64,000 bases of DNA from Bog-473 sp963756025 (GCA_963756025.1 CAVWMF010000009.1:434001-498000); one strand, 5' to 3'; shown: positions 17,893 to 27,132, counted from the stretch's first letter. Numbers and translations are program-made. The notes: generated from the letters alone by a model not told the origin.

Positions 17893-19193
17893 ACGACGCC
17901 ATCTTCCCGGAAGCTCGCAAGTTCGTCCCCGCTGTGGCCGAGCAGATCGCCGAGAATGAGTTCGTTGTGCTCGCCGAGGCACGGTGCGCCCCGCTCGATC
18001 ACCCAGTCGGTCTTCGAGAAGTGCACGGGAATGCCATCGACCCGGATGCGGCCCATCTCCCGGTGTGTGACTGTCGGCCAAAGTCCCCACTGTGCAGTGC
18101 CGGGGTCCGCCTCAATTCGTTCTTCGGGGCGCTGCACGACGGTTGCGGGCACTCCCGCCTCCCGCAATGTCGCGACGAGTTCGAACCGGTCCCGCGAGAT
18201 CGTCCAGTCGGCGACCAATCGATCGAGTTCGTCCTCGTCGTGGAGCCGTCCGGCGAGTGTGGCCCAGCGCGCTTCTCCGGCCCACTCGAGTGTCATGGCG
18301 ATCGCCAGTTTCTCCCAGTCAAGATCGTCGCGGCATGCGAGAGCGATCCAGTTGTCCTCGCCGAGCGAAGGATAGATCCCGTGCGGCGCCATCAGGGGGA
18401 ACTGACTCCGGTTGCTGTTGGGCGAGCCGGGTCGTCGTAACGGCCGGCCATTTACCGTGTAGTCGAGGAGCGCCGGTCCGTTGAGCAGGGCGCCGGCATC
18501 CGTGCACGACATATCGATCCACTGGCCCTCTCCGGTGCGGCTGCGATGCAGCAGCCCGGCCAGGATGGCGATGGCCATGAAATTGCCGCCGTGATGATCC
18601 ATGTACGAGTAGCCGATTCCTGCCGTGTCGCGATCCGCCAGACCAGTCGAGAAGGCGAGCCCACAGCACGCCTGTACGAGCGGTCCCCAGGTCTTGAAGG
18701 ATCGATAGGGGCCCACATGCCCGAATCCGGTGTTGGACACGTACAAGATGTCGGGCCGTATCGCACGCAACTCCTCATACGTGAACCCGAGCCGGGCCAG
18801 GACGCCGGTGGCGAAATTCTCGGTCACGACATCGGAGACCGCGATCAGCTCGCGCAGGAGTTCCCGGCCGGCTTCCAGGCGAAGGTTCAACGTGACACCG
18901 AGCTTCTCCACGTTGTGGTTGTTGAAGGCGCCGCCGAACTCCCGGCCCCGGCGTTCGTCGACGAACGGCGCCGCGCCGCGCAGAACGTCCCAGGAGCCCT
19001 GCGTCACCGGGTCCTCGACGCGGATGACCTCGGCACCCATGGCGGCGAGGAAGCGGGTTGCCCCGGCCCCGGCCAACTGGCCGGAGAAGTCGCAGATGCG
19101 GATCCCACCCAGGGCACGCGGCGGTGTCGGGCCAAGGGTGCCACCATCGGCCTCGGAATTCTCGCCGGGGGAGACGCGAGCGCCGACCATCAC
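17889..19193 (-). CDS. CaiB/BaiF class III CoA-transferase, catalytic-type subunit of pair 2
   Basis: A 434-residue CaiB/BaiF protein with a ~27-residue N-terminal extension before LGGIRICDFSGQLAGAGATR. The catalytic aspartate is kept: D199 in YSYMDHHGGN, twenty residues before TGEGQ. The start is a GTG ATG doublet at 19193/19190, with no strong ribosome site. It lies 18 bases after the TetR gene on the same strand and overlaps the Asp-less CaiB that follows (ATGA). The order TetR, catalytic CaiB, Asp-less CaiB suggests a self-regulated operon for a heteromeric CoA-transferase. Confidence 0.9.
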   Translation of the reverse strand: MMVGARVSPGENSEADGGTLGPTPPRALGGIRICDFSGQLAGAGATRFLAAMGAEVIRVEDPVTQGSWDVLRGAAPFVDERRGREFGGAFNNHNVEKLGVTLNLRLEAGRELLRELIAVSDVVTENFATGVLARLGFTYEELRAIRPDILYVSNTGFGHVGPYRSFKTWGPLVQACCGLAFSTGLADRDTAGIGYSYMDHHGGNFMAIAILAGLLHRSRTGEGQWIDMSCTDAGALLNGPALLDYTVNGRPLRRPGSPNSNRSQFPLMAPHGIYPSLGEDNWIALACRDDLDWEKLAIAMTLEWAGEARWATLAGRLHDEDELDRLVADWTISRDRFELVATLREAGVPATVVQRPEERIEADPGTAQWGLWPTVTHREMGRIRVDGIPVHFSKTDWVIERGAPCLGEHNELILGDLLGHSGDELASFREDGVV

Positions 19194-19211
19194 GGGGTCA
19201 GGAGCAACCTG

Positions 19212-19808
19212 TCACCGCGCGATCCCGTCCTCGATCTGTTCCCAGACACGGTGGAGCATGGCGAGGAGCTCCTTATGTCCCGACGTGATGCCCACGAGAC
19301 GGTCCAGGATGAGTTTCGAAGTTATCGCGTCCAGGAGCGTGACGATGCCTGAGGCCGGATATTCCTTCCTGTCGATTCCCAGCTCGTCCAGCATCTCGTT
19401 GACGTACTGCTCATGGAGCTTGCGGGTCATGGTGGCTGCCTTGGCGTACTGCTTGCCGATCTTCGGTCGATTCGCGGCGAGCGTCAGGTTCTCCAACCAC
19501 ACCTTCCCCCAGCCACGGTCGAAGTCCTCGGTGATCTTGACGTTCATCTCTTCGAACCAGCCATCGACGAACGAAACGTCGCTGCCGTAGATCTCCTGGG
19601 AACGCTCCTTCACGTGCACCCCGACACGCTCGAGTGCCGCGAGAAGGAGCTCTTCGATGGTGCCGAAGTGGTAGTGGACGAGGGCTTGGTTCACTCCGGC
19701 GCGGTCTGCGACCTTACGGGTCGTTATTCCTGCGACACCCTTGGTGATCAGGAGTTCCTCGGCCGCGTCCAGCAGCGCCAATCGCGTCGCGTCTCCCGCC
19801 TCGGACAT
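19212..19808 (-). CDS. TetR-family transcriptional regulator
   Basis: A 198-residue TetR protein. Residues ~7-55 form the DNA-binding domain, with the helix-turn-helix GITTRKVADRAGVNQALVHYHFG (about 26-48) followed by IEELLLAALERV. The rest is the ligand and dimer domain. AAGGAG precedes the ATG at a good distance. It heads the operon with CaiB pair 2 and is divergent from the amidohydrolase at 20118; a copy of the recurrent palindrome lies between. It is the only regulator gene in the window and the natural candidate to bind all five palindromes, perhaps releasing them when it binds an acyl-CoA (inference). Confidence 0.93.
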   Translation of the reverse strand: MSEAGDATRLALLDAAEELLITKGVAGITTRKVADRAGVNQALVHYHFGTIEELLLAALERVGVHVKERSQEIYGSDVSFVDGWFEEMNVKITEDFDRGWGKVWLENLTLAANRPKIGKQYAKAATMTRKLHEQYVNEMLDELGIDRKEYPASGIVTLLDAITSKLILDRLVGITSGHKELLAMLHRVWEQIEDGIAR

Positions 19809-20033
19809 GTAACGACTCCTTGCTCACGTGGATGTTGGAATGTCAGCCTATCGCCGGGCGCGGAGGTCCCCGGGGCCATTTGAGGGTCTTCCGTGGGCAG
19901 CCCGAGGGCGGGCGGGCTGTCCGCCTCCCGGCGAATTTCCCCGAACTGCGGTTGACCGTCACCCCCACGATGCGGAGCGAACGTGTGCCGGCACATGGCA
20001 CCAAAAGTGCCATCCGACGCGACGTTTGCTATA

Positions 20034-20049
20034 TTGGGCATCTGCCCAG
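20034..20049. promoter_or_regulatory. Operator-like palindrome, site 5, beside tetR
   Basis: TTGGGCATCTGCCCAG lies 69 bases upstream of the 20118 amidohydrolase and 225 bases upstream of the TetR start. It keeps the GGCAT-x-TGCC arms of the recurrent palindrome with one central mismatch. It fits autoregulation plus control of the divergent gene. The rest of this 309-base gap shows no other clear element. Confidence 0.55.
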
Positions 20050-20117
20050 CAGCGACTGATTCTCGGCGGTACCATGTGAAAGCGGGATAGAAACCGATCC
20101 CCATGTAAGGGAGGAAC

Positions 20118-21332
20118 ATGACTGACGACTACGTGTCAGATGCGTTTATCTACATGCGTGAGCGGCGCTTGCCCTATCCGGTCTTCGACGCTGACAACCA
20201 CATGTACGAGAACCGGGACGCCTTGACGATGTTCCTCCCTCCCGCGTACGACGGCATCATCAAATACGTTGACGTCGGGAATCGCACCAAGGTCGCCATC
20301 AAGGACAAGATAAGCGACTTCATCCCCAACCCCACCTTCGCCCGGGTCGCTCCCCCCGGGGGTCAGGCTGCCGACCCCCAGCATCGGCGTGGCATTCCGG
20401 CGGTCGAAGCCTTCTTCGACCCCGAGCCCCGGTTGGCCCTCATGAAGGACATGGGCATCGACAAGTCCATGATCTGGCCGACACTCGCCACGGGTGTCGA
20501 GGAGCGGCTAGCGGAGGATCCGGACGCCATCCAGGTCGTGCTGCATGCGTTCAACCGCTGGATGCTCGAGCATTGGACGTTCAACTACGCCGACGCCATG
20601 TACCCGACCCCGATGATCAGCCTCTCGGTCCTTGAGGGTGCCCTCGAGGAGCTCCGCTTCGTGGTCGACAACGGGGCCAAGGCATTCCTGCTGCACACGG
20701 CGCCCGTACCCACATGGAAGGGTCGCCGTTCGTTCGCCCTGCCCGAGTTCGATCCGTTCTGGGAGGCGGTCCAGGAAGCGGACATCCTGGTCGGGATGCA
20801 TCAGACCGACTCCGGCTATCAGCGCTACAGCAATGAATGGGAGGGGCTCGGCAATAGTGAGTTCAGGCCGTTCAAACCGGGTGGGATTCCGGGGCTGAAC
20901 GGCTCAGCAGCCTTTCTCACGCTGGCCTCGGAGAAGTCCGCCATCATCGACGGGGTGGCTTCGATCATCGGTCACGGCCTGGCCACTCGTTTCCCGCGCC
21001 TGCGCTTCGCTCCGACCGAATTCGGGACCGAGTGGGTGCGCCCACTCATCGGCCGGATGAAAGCTGCGTATGAGCGCAGCCCGGAAATGTTCGAGGAGGA
21101 TCCGGTGCAGGTCTTCAAGCGCAATATCTTCGTCCACGCATTCCAGGAGCCTGACCCTGCAGGCTTGGCCGCGTTGATCGGTGTCGACAACGTCATGTTC
21201 GGATCCGACTTCCCACACATGGAAGGGCTGGCCGACCCGCTCGCCTATTCCGAGGTGGTCGAGCAGACCATGTCCCCCGAGGACACGGCCAAGGTGATGG
21301 GAGGCAACATGGCCCGGATCATGAAGGTCTGA
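20118..21332 (+). CDS. Amidohydrolase_2 family metal-dependent hydrolase/decarboxylase
   Basis: A 404-residue amidohydrolase_2 protein. The N-terminal motif is VFDADNHMYENRDAL and the C-terminal signature MFGSDFPHMEGLADPL. An HQTD stretch near residue 230 and a GHGLATRFPRLRF segment are typical of the barrel. AGGGAGGAAC precedes the ATG. It is divergent from the tetR-CaiB operon and shares a palindrome with it, so co-regulation is likely. It ends convergently six bases from the next gene. The reaction (decarboxylation or ring/ester hydrolysis) is unknown. Confidence 0.9.
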   Translation: MTDDYVSDAFIYMRERRLPYPVFDADNHMYENRDALTMFLPPAYDGIIKYVDVGNRTKVAIKDKISDFIPNPTFARVAPPGGQAADPQHRRGIPAVEAFFDPEPRLALMKDMGIDKSMIWPTLATGVEERLAEDPDAIQVVLHAFNRWMLEHWTFNYADAMYPTPMISLSVLEGALEELRFVVDNGAKAFLLHTAPVPTWKGRRSFALPEFDPFWEAVQEADILVGMHQTDSGYQRYSNEWEGLGNSEFRPFKPGGIPGLNGSAAFLTLASEKSAIIDGVASIIGHGLATRFPRLRFAPTEFGTEWVRPLIGRMKAAYERSPEMFEEDPVQVFKRNIFVHAFQEPDPAGLAALIGVDNVMFGSDFPHMEGLADPLAYSEVVEQTMSPEDTAKVMGGNMARIMKV

Positions 21333-21338
21333 GGAGTC

Positions 21339-22385
21339 CTACACGACGACGGAGCGCCCGCCGATCCATTGGCGTAAGAGGATGAAGCCACCCTTGAGTG
21401 CAGCGCGGTCCCAGTGGCCGAAGCCCAAGGTGGTCCCAGGCTCGCCCAGCGTGGCGGGCAGGCACTTGATGCGCTCGAACGCGTCCTTCACCGACGCACG
21501 CGTCAGGATCTCCGCACCGGCCAACCCTTCGACCAAAAGTCGTCCCATGTCGTCACCGGCGGCCACGGTCATCGGAAACACCGTGGCGCCGTCGGGCCGA
21601 GAGGCCAGGAGAGACTGAAGGCGCTCGTTCTTCTCGGACCATGCGTCCACGTAGGTCCAGCCCTCCCAGTTCTCCACCCATTGGGGAAAGGCGTAGCCGA
21701 ACATCAGCGCCGAATTGGCGAACACGGGAGGATGCCAATCGGCCTCCGCCATCGCTCGCCCGAGCGTGCCGGCCGAGAGCCCCAAGCCGAGATACACCAG
21801 AGCGTCTATCTCTCCTCCCCGCACGTCGCGCACGACGGATGACAGGTCACTCGAGACGGGCGAAATGAGCGTCTTGGATGTGATCTGCAGACCGAGACGC
21901 TCGGTCGCGATCTCGAAAAAGGCGCCGTATCGGTTCCCGATGGGGGAGCGGTCCTGCACCAACGCCACCCGCCTGTGACCGAGCGACGCCAGATGGCCCG
22001 CCATGAGATGCGGCTCCTCTTCCAGCGATCCGATCTGGTAGTGGAACATCCACTCGCTCCGCGTCCGATCGCTGCCGGTCCAGTTGCAGCAAGGAATGCG
22101 GAACTGGTCAGCCAGTTCCGTCGCGATCAACCCATTGTCGGTCACCGTTGGTCCCATGATCACAAGGGCGTCCTGCTCCACCAGGCGGTGGAAGCCGGCG
22201 GTGAGACTCGCCGCGGTGCCCTCGGGCAGGCCGTCGGTGATGTCCACGACGAATTCGACCGGCCGATCGATTCTCCCCGAAGCGACGGCAGCTTCGACCA
22301 CCTCACGCATGACGCCGACCATCGCACTCTGTTCGCCCGGGCGGTCGCCGAGAACGCCGACCACAATTGGCTTTGCTCCACTCAT
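21339..22385 (-). CDS. Periplasmic-binding-fold protein without signal peptide (possible cytoplasmic sensor)
   Basis: A 348-residue Leu/Ile/Val-binding-like protein. From its start, MSGAKPIVVGVLGDRPGEQS, it goes straight into the binding fold with no signal peptide. The fold is supported by ALVIMGPTVTDNGLIA, the ASLGHRRVALVQDRSPIGN segment and a typical C-terminal lobe. GGGGAAAC precedes ATG 22385, which overlaps the stop of the oxidoreductase gene by four bases; an alternative start 12 codons upstream adds no hydrophobic segment. Cytoplasmic members of this fold exist (AmiC-type amide sensors), so a sensing role is plausible; mis-annotation of a decayed transporter part is less likely. No permease or ATPase gene is present. 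Confidence 0.82.
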   Translation of the reverse strand: MSGAKPIVVGVLGDRPGEQSAMVGVMREVVEAAVASGRIDRPVEFVVDITDGLPEGTAASLTAGFHRLVEQDALVIMGPTVTDNGLIATELADQFRIPCCNWTGSDRTRSEWMFHYQIGSLEEEPHLMAGHLASLGHRRVALVQDRSPIGNRYGAFFEIATERLGLQITSKTLISPVSSDLSSVVRDVRGGEIDALVYLGLGLSAGTLGRAMAEADWHPPVFANSALMFGYAFPQWVENWEGWTYVDAWSEKNERLQSLLASRPDGATVFPMTVAAGDDMGRLLVEGLAGAEILTRASVKDAFERIKCLPATLGEPGTTLGFGHWDRAALKGGFILLRQWIGGRSVVV

Positions 22386-23461
22386 GTTTCCCCACCTTCT
22401 CCGGTACTGACTGTGGTCCATCGCCCCTCGTCCGCGGCGGACTGGCGCACCGCGGCCAGCACGCGCATGCAGGCGAGTCCATCGAGGAACGTGGCCGCGT
22501 GCGGACCCGGTGCAGGCGGCGCTCCCTCAATGGCTCGCCGGAACGCCTGCGTCAAGCGGATATAGGGCGGGAGTTCCATCAAGGTCATGTCGGCCAGCTG
22601 TCCGCCGGCCAATGCGCTGACGTCGGGGAGGGCCAGAGTGGCGGGGGGATCGAGGACCCGACCGGCCGGTTCGTCGTCCGTGGCGAAGTGCACCGTGTCC
22701 CCTTCGACCCACAGCGTGCCATTGGTCCCGACGATGCGGGTCATGCCTGCTCCCGGTCCGGCCGCTGCGCCGCTCTGCACCAGCGATACGTCGACCCCAT
22801 TGCGCATGACGGCCCGAATGTGAAATGTGTCATCGACACCCAACGGAGGATCACTCGTCGACGTGAGGCCGGCGCTCAGGGCTTCGAACTCCCCGAACCA
22901 TTGCCGCATGGCGTCGATGCGGTGGGAGCCCGATGCGTTCAGCCAACCCCCGCCTTGTGCGGGATCGAACCACCATTCGGGCATGGGAAACGTGCGGAGC
23001 ATGGAGATGAACGAGGCGCTGACGAACAACTTCGGGGTCCCGATGAGGCCTTCGGCGAGCGCCCACTCCATCGTCGACTGCGCGACCGACCACCTGAACT
23101 CATGGCCGACCAACGTCACCACACCGGCGGCCTCACCGGCACGCACCAATTCCTCGGCTTCGCTCACGTCCAGGGTGAATGGCTTTTCGCACAGGACGTG
23201 GCAGCCGGCGGCGATAGCTTCGGACGCCAAGGGGGCGTGCGTGGCCGGCGGCCCGGCGATGGACACGGCATCGAGGCCGAGAGCGAGCGCTTCACCGATG
23301 GAGGTGCAGGCGTGCGCGACCTCGAAGCGGTCGGCGCGGCGCGCCGTCTTGGCCGGGTCGGTACCGACGAGGGCGACCACGTCGAAGCCCGCCTGCCGCA
23401 GCGCCGGCACATGGATCCGCGCACCGAAGGAGGTCCCGACGACGCAGGTGCGCAGGCTCAA
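22382..23461 (-). CDS. Gfo/Idh/MocA-family NAD(P)-dependent oxidoreductase
   Basis: A 359-residue oxidoreductase with an N-terminal Rossmann fold (RTCVVGTSFGARIHVPALR) and the family motif HVLCEKPFTLDVSEAEE, whose EKP lysine takes part in catalysis in relatives. A typical C-terminal domain contains SGSHRIDAMRQWFGE. I chose the TTG at 23461, which overlaps the stop of the preceding SDR gene (TTGA); the open frame upstream is antisense filler. It would oxidise or reduce an alcohol or sugar-like substrate. It lies in a tight SDR / oxidoreductase / binding-fold operon. Confidence 0.88.
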   Translation of the reverse strand: MSLRTCVVGTSFGARIHVPALRQAGFDVVALVGTDPAKTARRADRFEVAHACTSIGEALALGLDAVSIAGPPATHAPLASEAIAAGCHVLCEKPFTLDVSEAEELVRAGEAAGVVTLVGHEFRWSVAQSTMEWALAEGLIGTPKLFVSASFISMLRTFPMPEWWFDPAQGGGWLNASGSHRIDAMRQWFGEFEALSAGLTSTSDPPLGVDDTFHIRAVMRNGVDVSLVQSGAAAGPGAGMTRIVGTNGTLWVEGDTVHFATDDEPAGRVLDPPATLALPDVSALAGGQLADMTLMELPPYIRLTQAFRRAIEGAPPAPGPHAATFLDGLACMRVLAAVRQSAADEGRWTTVSTGEGGET

Positions 23462-24345
23462 CTGTCCGCCGCCACTTTGCCGGCCCTTCCGCCACCAGCG
23501 GCATAGCGACCGGCGGGTGTCCAACTGGGAACCAGGTTGCGCTCGGCGCAGAACTGCTGGCTCTCGACATTCGTGCCGTTGCGTGGCGGGTTGTCGGTCG
23601 GGTCATTGGCGAGCCAGGCCGTGACCGCGCCGCAGACCTCGGGCGGGGCGGCGTACGAGAGGTCGAGGCCCTCCAATTCGGCCGTGTGCAGGGCCATGCG
23701 TTCGGTGGCGATGAAGCCGGGGTGGACGTTGTAGGCGGTAATGCCCTTGTCGCCCAACTCGACAGCCAGGATCCCGGCCGCTTTGAACAGGCCGGCTTTG
23801 CCGACCGCGTAGCCGATGCCATAACTGCCCATGTCGAGCGGATCCGTGTAGGCCACACCGGAGGTGACGTTCAGAATGGTCCCCTTGCCCCTTTTGACCA
23901 TGCCGGGAACGAGCAGCTTGATGAGGGTCAGCGGCGCCACGATGTCGATGTCGATCTCTTCCTGCAGATCGGCCAGATCGAGATCCAGCACCGAGGCTTG
24001 TGCGCCTTTACCGGTATAGATGGCGTTGTTGACAAGGACGTCAACATGGCCCCATTTGGCGAGCACTTCTCCCACGGCGAGGCCGATGGAGAGTGGGTCG
24101 GACAGGTCCATCCGGACCGGTAGTGCCTCCTGGCCCTGTTCGCGGACGGCGTCAGCCGTATTCTCGACACTGCCGGGCAGGCCGCGCACGGCTCCGTCAT
24201 GGCCGATGTCGAACCCGCTGCCTTCCTGGACCGTGCGTGCGGTGACCGCGACGTCGAAACCGACCTTGGCCAGTTCGATGGCGATGGACCGCCCCACGCC
24301 ACGGCTGGCGCCCGTCACCAGCGCCACTCTTCTTTCGTTCGCCAT
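23458..24345 (-). CDS. Short-chain dehydrogenase/reductase
   Basis: A 295-residue SDR starting MANERRVALVTGASRGVGRS with GGGGGAG before the ATG. Cofactor loop TGASRGVGR (11-19), NNA at 107-109, Ser162 (NVTSG), Tyr179 and Lys183 (YAVGK) make a complete catalytic set. Unusually, it is longer than classical SDRs (~250), with a C-terminal tail after ESQQFCAERN. It probably oxidises a hydroxyacyl or alcohol intermediate. It is the first gene of a three-gene overlapping operon. Confidence 0.9.
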   Translation of the reverse strand: MANERRVALVTGASRGVGRSIAIELAKVGFDVAVTARTVQEGSGFDIGHDGAVRGLPGSVENTADAVREQGQEALPVRMDLSDPLSIGLAVGEVLAKWGHVDVLVNNAIYTGKGAQASVLDLDLADLQEEIDIDIVAPLTLIKLLVPGMVKRGKGTILNVTSGVAYTDPLDMGSYGIGYAVGKAGLFKAAGILAVELGDKGITAYNVHPGFIATERMALHTAELEGLDLSYAAPPEVCGAVTAWLANDPTDNPPRNGTNVESQQFCAERNLVPSWTPAGRYAAGGGRAGKVAADS

Positions 24346-24551
24346 GCACTCCCCCAGACGTTGGTACCGGGCCCACGTGAGGGGGCCGGGATCATTACTG
24401 CCGTCGGGCACGCTAACGCGCTTGGACGGTGCGCACACCTCTCCATCTGTGCAACGGTGACGGGAAGGTGTCGTCGAGGCTCGCGGCCAGGCCCGGTGGC
24501 CAACGGGAGAATCCAGGGAGCAGAGCAGGAGAGAGAGAAAGAGGAAACTGT

Positions 24552-25037
24552 ATGGCAAATGTTGAACAGGAGCTGTTGCGCATTTCAGAGACACTCCGCG
24601 TGCTCGAGGACGAGCGCGAGATCATCCGGCTGATCAGCGCGTACGGGCCCGCCGTCGACAGCGGGCAGAGCGAGGCCGTTGCCGCCCTCTGGACCGAGGA
24701 TGGCGTCTACGACACGGATTCGGCGGTGTGGAGCGGGCGGGCCGAGATCGCCGGCATGGTCGAAGGCGACTTCCACCAGAAGCTCATTGCCGGGGGCGCG
24801 GCCCACGTGCTGGGTGTACCGCACATCCTCATAGAGGGGCATCGAGCGGTCGCCACGTGCTACTCCCGTGTGTTCCGGCACGGGGAGGGCGGCTTCGAAG
24901 TCTGGCGGGTGGCGGTGAACCGCTGGGAGCTGGTGCGCACACCCGAAGGTTGGCGTGCCAGCTATCGCACCAACCGCCTGCTCGATGGATCAGAGGCCGC
25001 CCGTGCATTGCTGGGGCGAGCCGGAGAATTCGCCTGA
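24552..25037 (+). CDS. SnoaL/NTF2-like protein
   Basis: A 161-residue protein of the SnoaL-like (NTF2 cone) fold. The pattern DEREIIRLISAYGPAVDSGQ followed by ALWTEDGVYD, and a C-terminal WELVRTPEGWRASYRTNRLL, is typical. Members include steroid isomerases, hydratases and dehydratases, so activity cannot be fixed. GAGGAAA sits before the ATG. It is divergent from the SDR operon across a 206-base gap in which I see no convincing operator. Confidence 0.82.
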   Translation: MANVEQELLRISETLRVLEDEREIIRLISAYGPAVDSGQSEAVAALWTEDGVYDTDSAVWSGRAEIAGMVEGDFHQKLIAGGAAHVLGVPHILIEGHRAVATCYSRVFRHGEGGFEVWRVAVNRWELVRTPEGWRASYRTNRLLDGSEAARALLGRAGEFA

Positions 25038-25053
25038 GAGTACCTTCGCACGA

Positions 25054-25860
25054 TCAGGCCGGGAGATGGCGCTCCAGGAACGAGTTGATGGCTCCCAGGG
25101 TCGGACCCGGGTACTCGAGGAGCACGCCGTGGCCTCCTCGGGGCAACACCTCGAGGGTGGCATGGCGTATGCGGTGGGCGATCTCGATCGATTGGCGGGG
25201 CGGGGTCAGAACGTCCTCAGCCCCTACGAGCACGAGCGTCGGCGTGGTCACTGTCGCGAGTTCGGCGCGGCGATCGAACACCCGGATGGCGGCAGCCTGG
25301 GCCTCGAAGGCCTCATTGCTGGTTGCCTCCGGATCATCAGCTCGCCCACGCAATATCCGCATTGCCCGGTCGTGGTTGGAGAGAGTGGACGGAGTGAATA
25401 TCCAGGGCGCCCCCGCTGTGGCGGCCAGTAAGGGGTCGATACCCATTCGACGCAGCGCCAGGACGCTGTCGAGCCAGCAATGTTGCAGTTCGGTGTAGCA
25501 GGGGAGCGTGCTGAGAAGGACGGCCGCCGTGAGCAACTGCGGGTGGTCGATCAGGAGCGATTGCGCGATGGTGCCGCCCAGGGACCATCCGAGCACGGCG
25601 ACGGGACCCACGCCGAGATGCTCGATGAGCGTCGCCGCGTCAGCGGCCATCTGATCGATGCTGTAGGGACCCGGGGGTACGCCGCTGCGACCGGTACCCC
25701 GGTTGTCACACGTGATGACCCGGTAGCGCCGTGCCAGAGCGGGCACGACCGGGGCGAAGCCGAGCCGGCTCGCCCCGAGACCGGAGAGGAGCAGGAGCGG
25801 AGGACCCTCGCCGACGACCTCGTAGAAGAGCTCGAATGCATCGAGCGTGACGTGCGGCAC
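25054..25860 (-). CDS. Alpha/beta hydrolase
   Basis: A 268-residue alpha/beta hydrolase. Nucleophile Ser93 sits in GWSLGG, with D216 (VGAEDVLTP) and H244 (GGHG) completing a triad. CDNRGTGRSGVPPGPYS is the usual strand-4 region. It resembles 3-oxoadipate enol-lactonase or meta-cleavage hydrolases in layout, but the substrate is unknown. It is on the same strand as, and 30 bases after, the luciferase-like oxidoreductase gene, so the two probably act in one pathway. Confidence 0.9.
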   Translation of the reverse strand: MPHVTLDAFELFYEVVGEGPPLLLLSGLGASRLGFAPVVPALARRYRVITCDNRGTGRSGVPPGPYSIDQMAADAATLIEHLGVGPVAVLGWSLGGTIAQSLLIDHPQLLTAAVLLSTLPCYTELQHCWLDSVLALRRMGIDPLLAATAGAPWIFTPSTLSNHDRAMRILRGRADDPEATSNEAFEAQAAAIRVFDRRAELATVTTPTLVLVGAEDVLTPPRQSIEIAHRIRHATLEVLPRGGHGVLLEYPGPTLGAINSFLERHLPA

Positions 25861-25890
25861 TCGTGACCGGAACCCGAAACGCCGGCAGGT

Positions 25891-27132
25891 TCAGGCCGAG
25901 ACCGGCGTCGGGAATCGGTCAGCAATTCGCTCTTGGCTCACACGCGGTGTCCAGCGATCCTCATACTCGGACCACAGGTTGCGTAGTTTCGGGATCACAC
26001 GGGTGGCGAAGAGCTCATTGTTCTGTGCCGCTACCTCCTCGGGCAGATTTCCTATGTGCATGCACGTGATCAGTTGGCCAATTCGCATGTCCGAGACAAG
26101 CGCCCGGACGCGCTGCTCTACCCGCTCGGGCGTTCCGGCAATGATGTAGCCGAGCTCGTCGTATTCCCAAAAGTCGAGTTCTCCCAGATCAGCTTTCTTC
26201 CGTTCCTCCGAAGAGATCACCTGTTGGCGCAGGAGTTGTTGACGAAGCGACGCCGAGGACAGGTAGCCCGGTGGTGTGGCGAACTCGAGGGCGACCCGGT
26301 TCTGACGATAGAAGTAACGCACGGCATCCGCGTACTGCGCCTTGGCTTCTTTGTCGGAGTCAGCGCAGCAGATGATCTGCGTGAAGGCCATCCGGTTCGG
26401 GTTCATATTGGCCCCGTTGCGCTCCGTGTGCTCCCAGAATGCGTCAACGATCGGCTTGGCATTCTGCGTGCCATGGAAGGAGAGATATCCGTAGCAGTAG
26501 TCGAGTGCGTTCACCACATCCCACGTCTCCACGCTGCCGGACCCGGGAATCCAGATCGGGATGTCCTTCTGGAGAGGCCGAGGCCACGGGTTGACATAGC
26601 GGAGCTTGGTGAAGCGTCCGTTGAAGGCGAACGGTGCCTCCGCCGTCCACGCTCGATGGATCAGCTCACGCGCCTCGTGAAAACGGTCGCGGAGCTCAAT
26701 CGGGGGTACGCCGTACACGAACGCCGTGTCCATGGGGGTGCCGAACACGATCCCGGCAATGATCCGACCGCCCGACAGGCAGTCGAGCATGGCGATCTCC
26801 TCGGCCACCCGCAGCGGAGGGTTGTAGAGAGCCAGCGAATTGCCGCAGAGGGCGATCGCCGAGTTTTCGGTGGTGACGGCGAGGATGGCGGCAATCAGGT
26901 TCGGTGAAGGCGTCATGGCCAGTGAGGTCTGGTGGTGTTCATTCAGGAGGAGCGAATCCCATCCCAGTCGATCGGCGTGTTGCATCAGGCGGAGGTACAT
27001 CTGGTAGTCCTCGCCAACGTGCGTCGAATCTGTCACGGCAGTCGGCGCGGTGACCCACGAGCTGTGGATGGACTTCGAGTAGTCCTCGGGCAGCCCCGTG
27101 TAGTACTGCTGCGCAAACCAGTGGAACCTCAC
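25891..27132 (-). CDS. LLM-class flavin-dependent oxidoreductase (luciferase-like)
   Basis: A 413-residue bacterial-luciferase-family oxidoreductase. GAGGAGGG precedes the GTG at 27132, and the protein begins RFHWFAQQYYTGLPEDY. Core features are SLLLNEHHQTSLAMTPSPN and GVVFG-like GIVFGTPMDT, IPIWIPGSGSVETWD. The family uses FMNH2 or F420 for monooxygenation or reduction. The frame stays open upstream across the divergent hydrolase gene, but that stretch is antisense. A near-palindrome lies in the divergent gap to 27304. Confidence 0.9.
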   Translation of the reverse strand: MRFHWFAQQYYTGLPEDYSKSIHSSWVTAPTAVTDSTHVGEDYQMYLRLMQHADRLGWDSLLLNEHHQTSLAMTPSPNLIAAILAVTTENSAIALCGNSLALYNPPLRVAEEIAMLDCLSGGRIIAGIVFGTPMDTAFVYGVPPIELRDRFHEARELIHRAWTAEAPFAFNGRFTKLRYVNPWPRPLQKDIPIWIPGSGSVETWDVVNALDYCYGYLSFHGTQNAKPIVDAFWEHTERNGANMNPNRMAFTQIICCADSDKEAKAQYADAVRYFYRQNRVALEFATPPGYLSSASLRQQLLRQQVISSEERKKADLGELDFWEYDELGYIIAGTPERVEQRVRALVSDMRIGQLITCMHIGNLPEEVAAQNNELFATRVIPKLRNLWSEYEDRWTPRVSQERIADRFPTPVSA

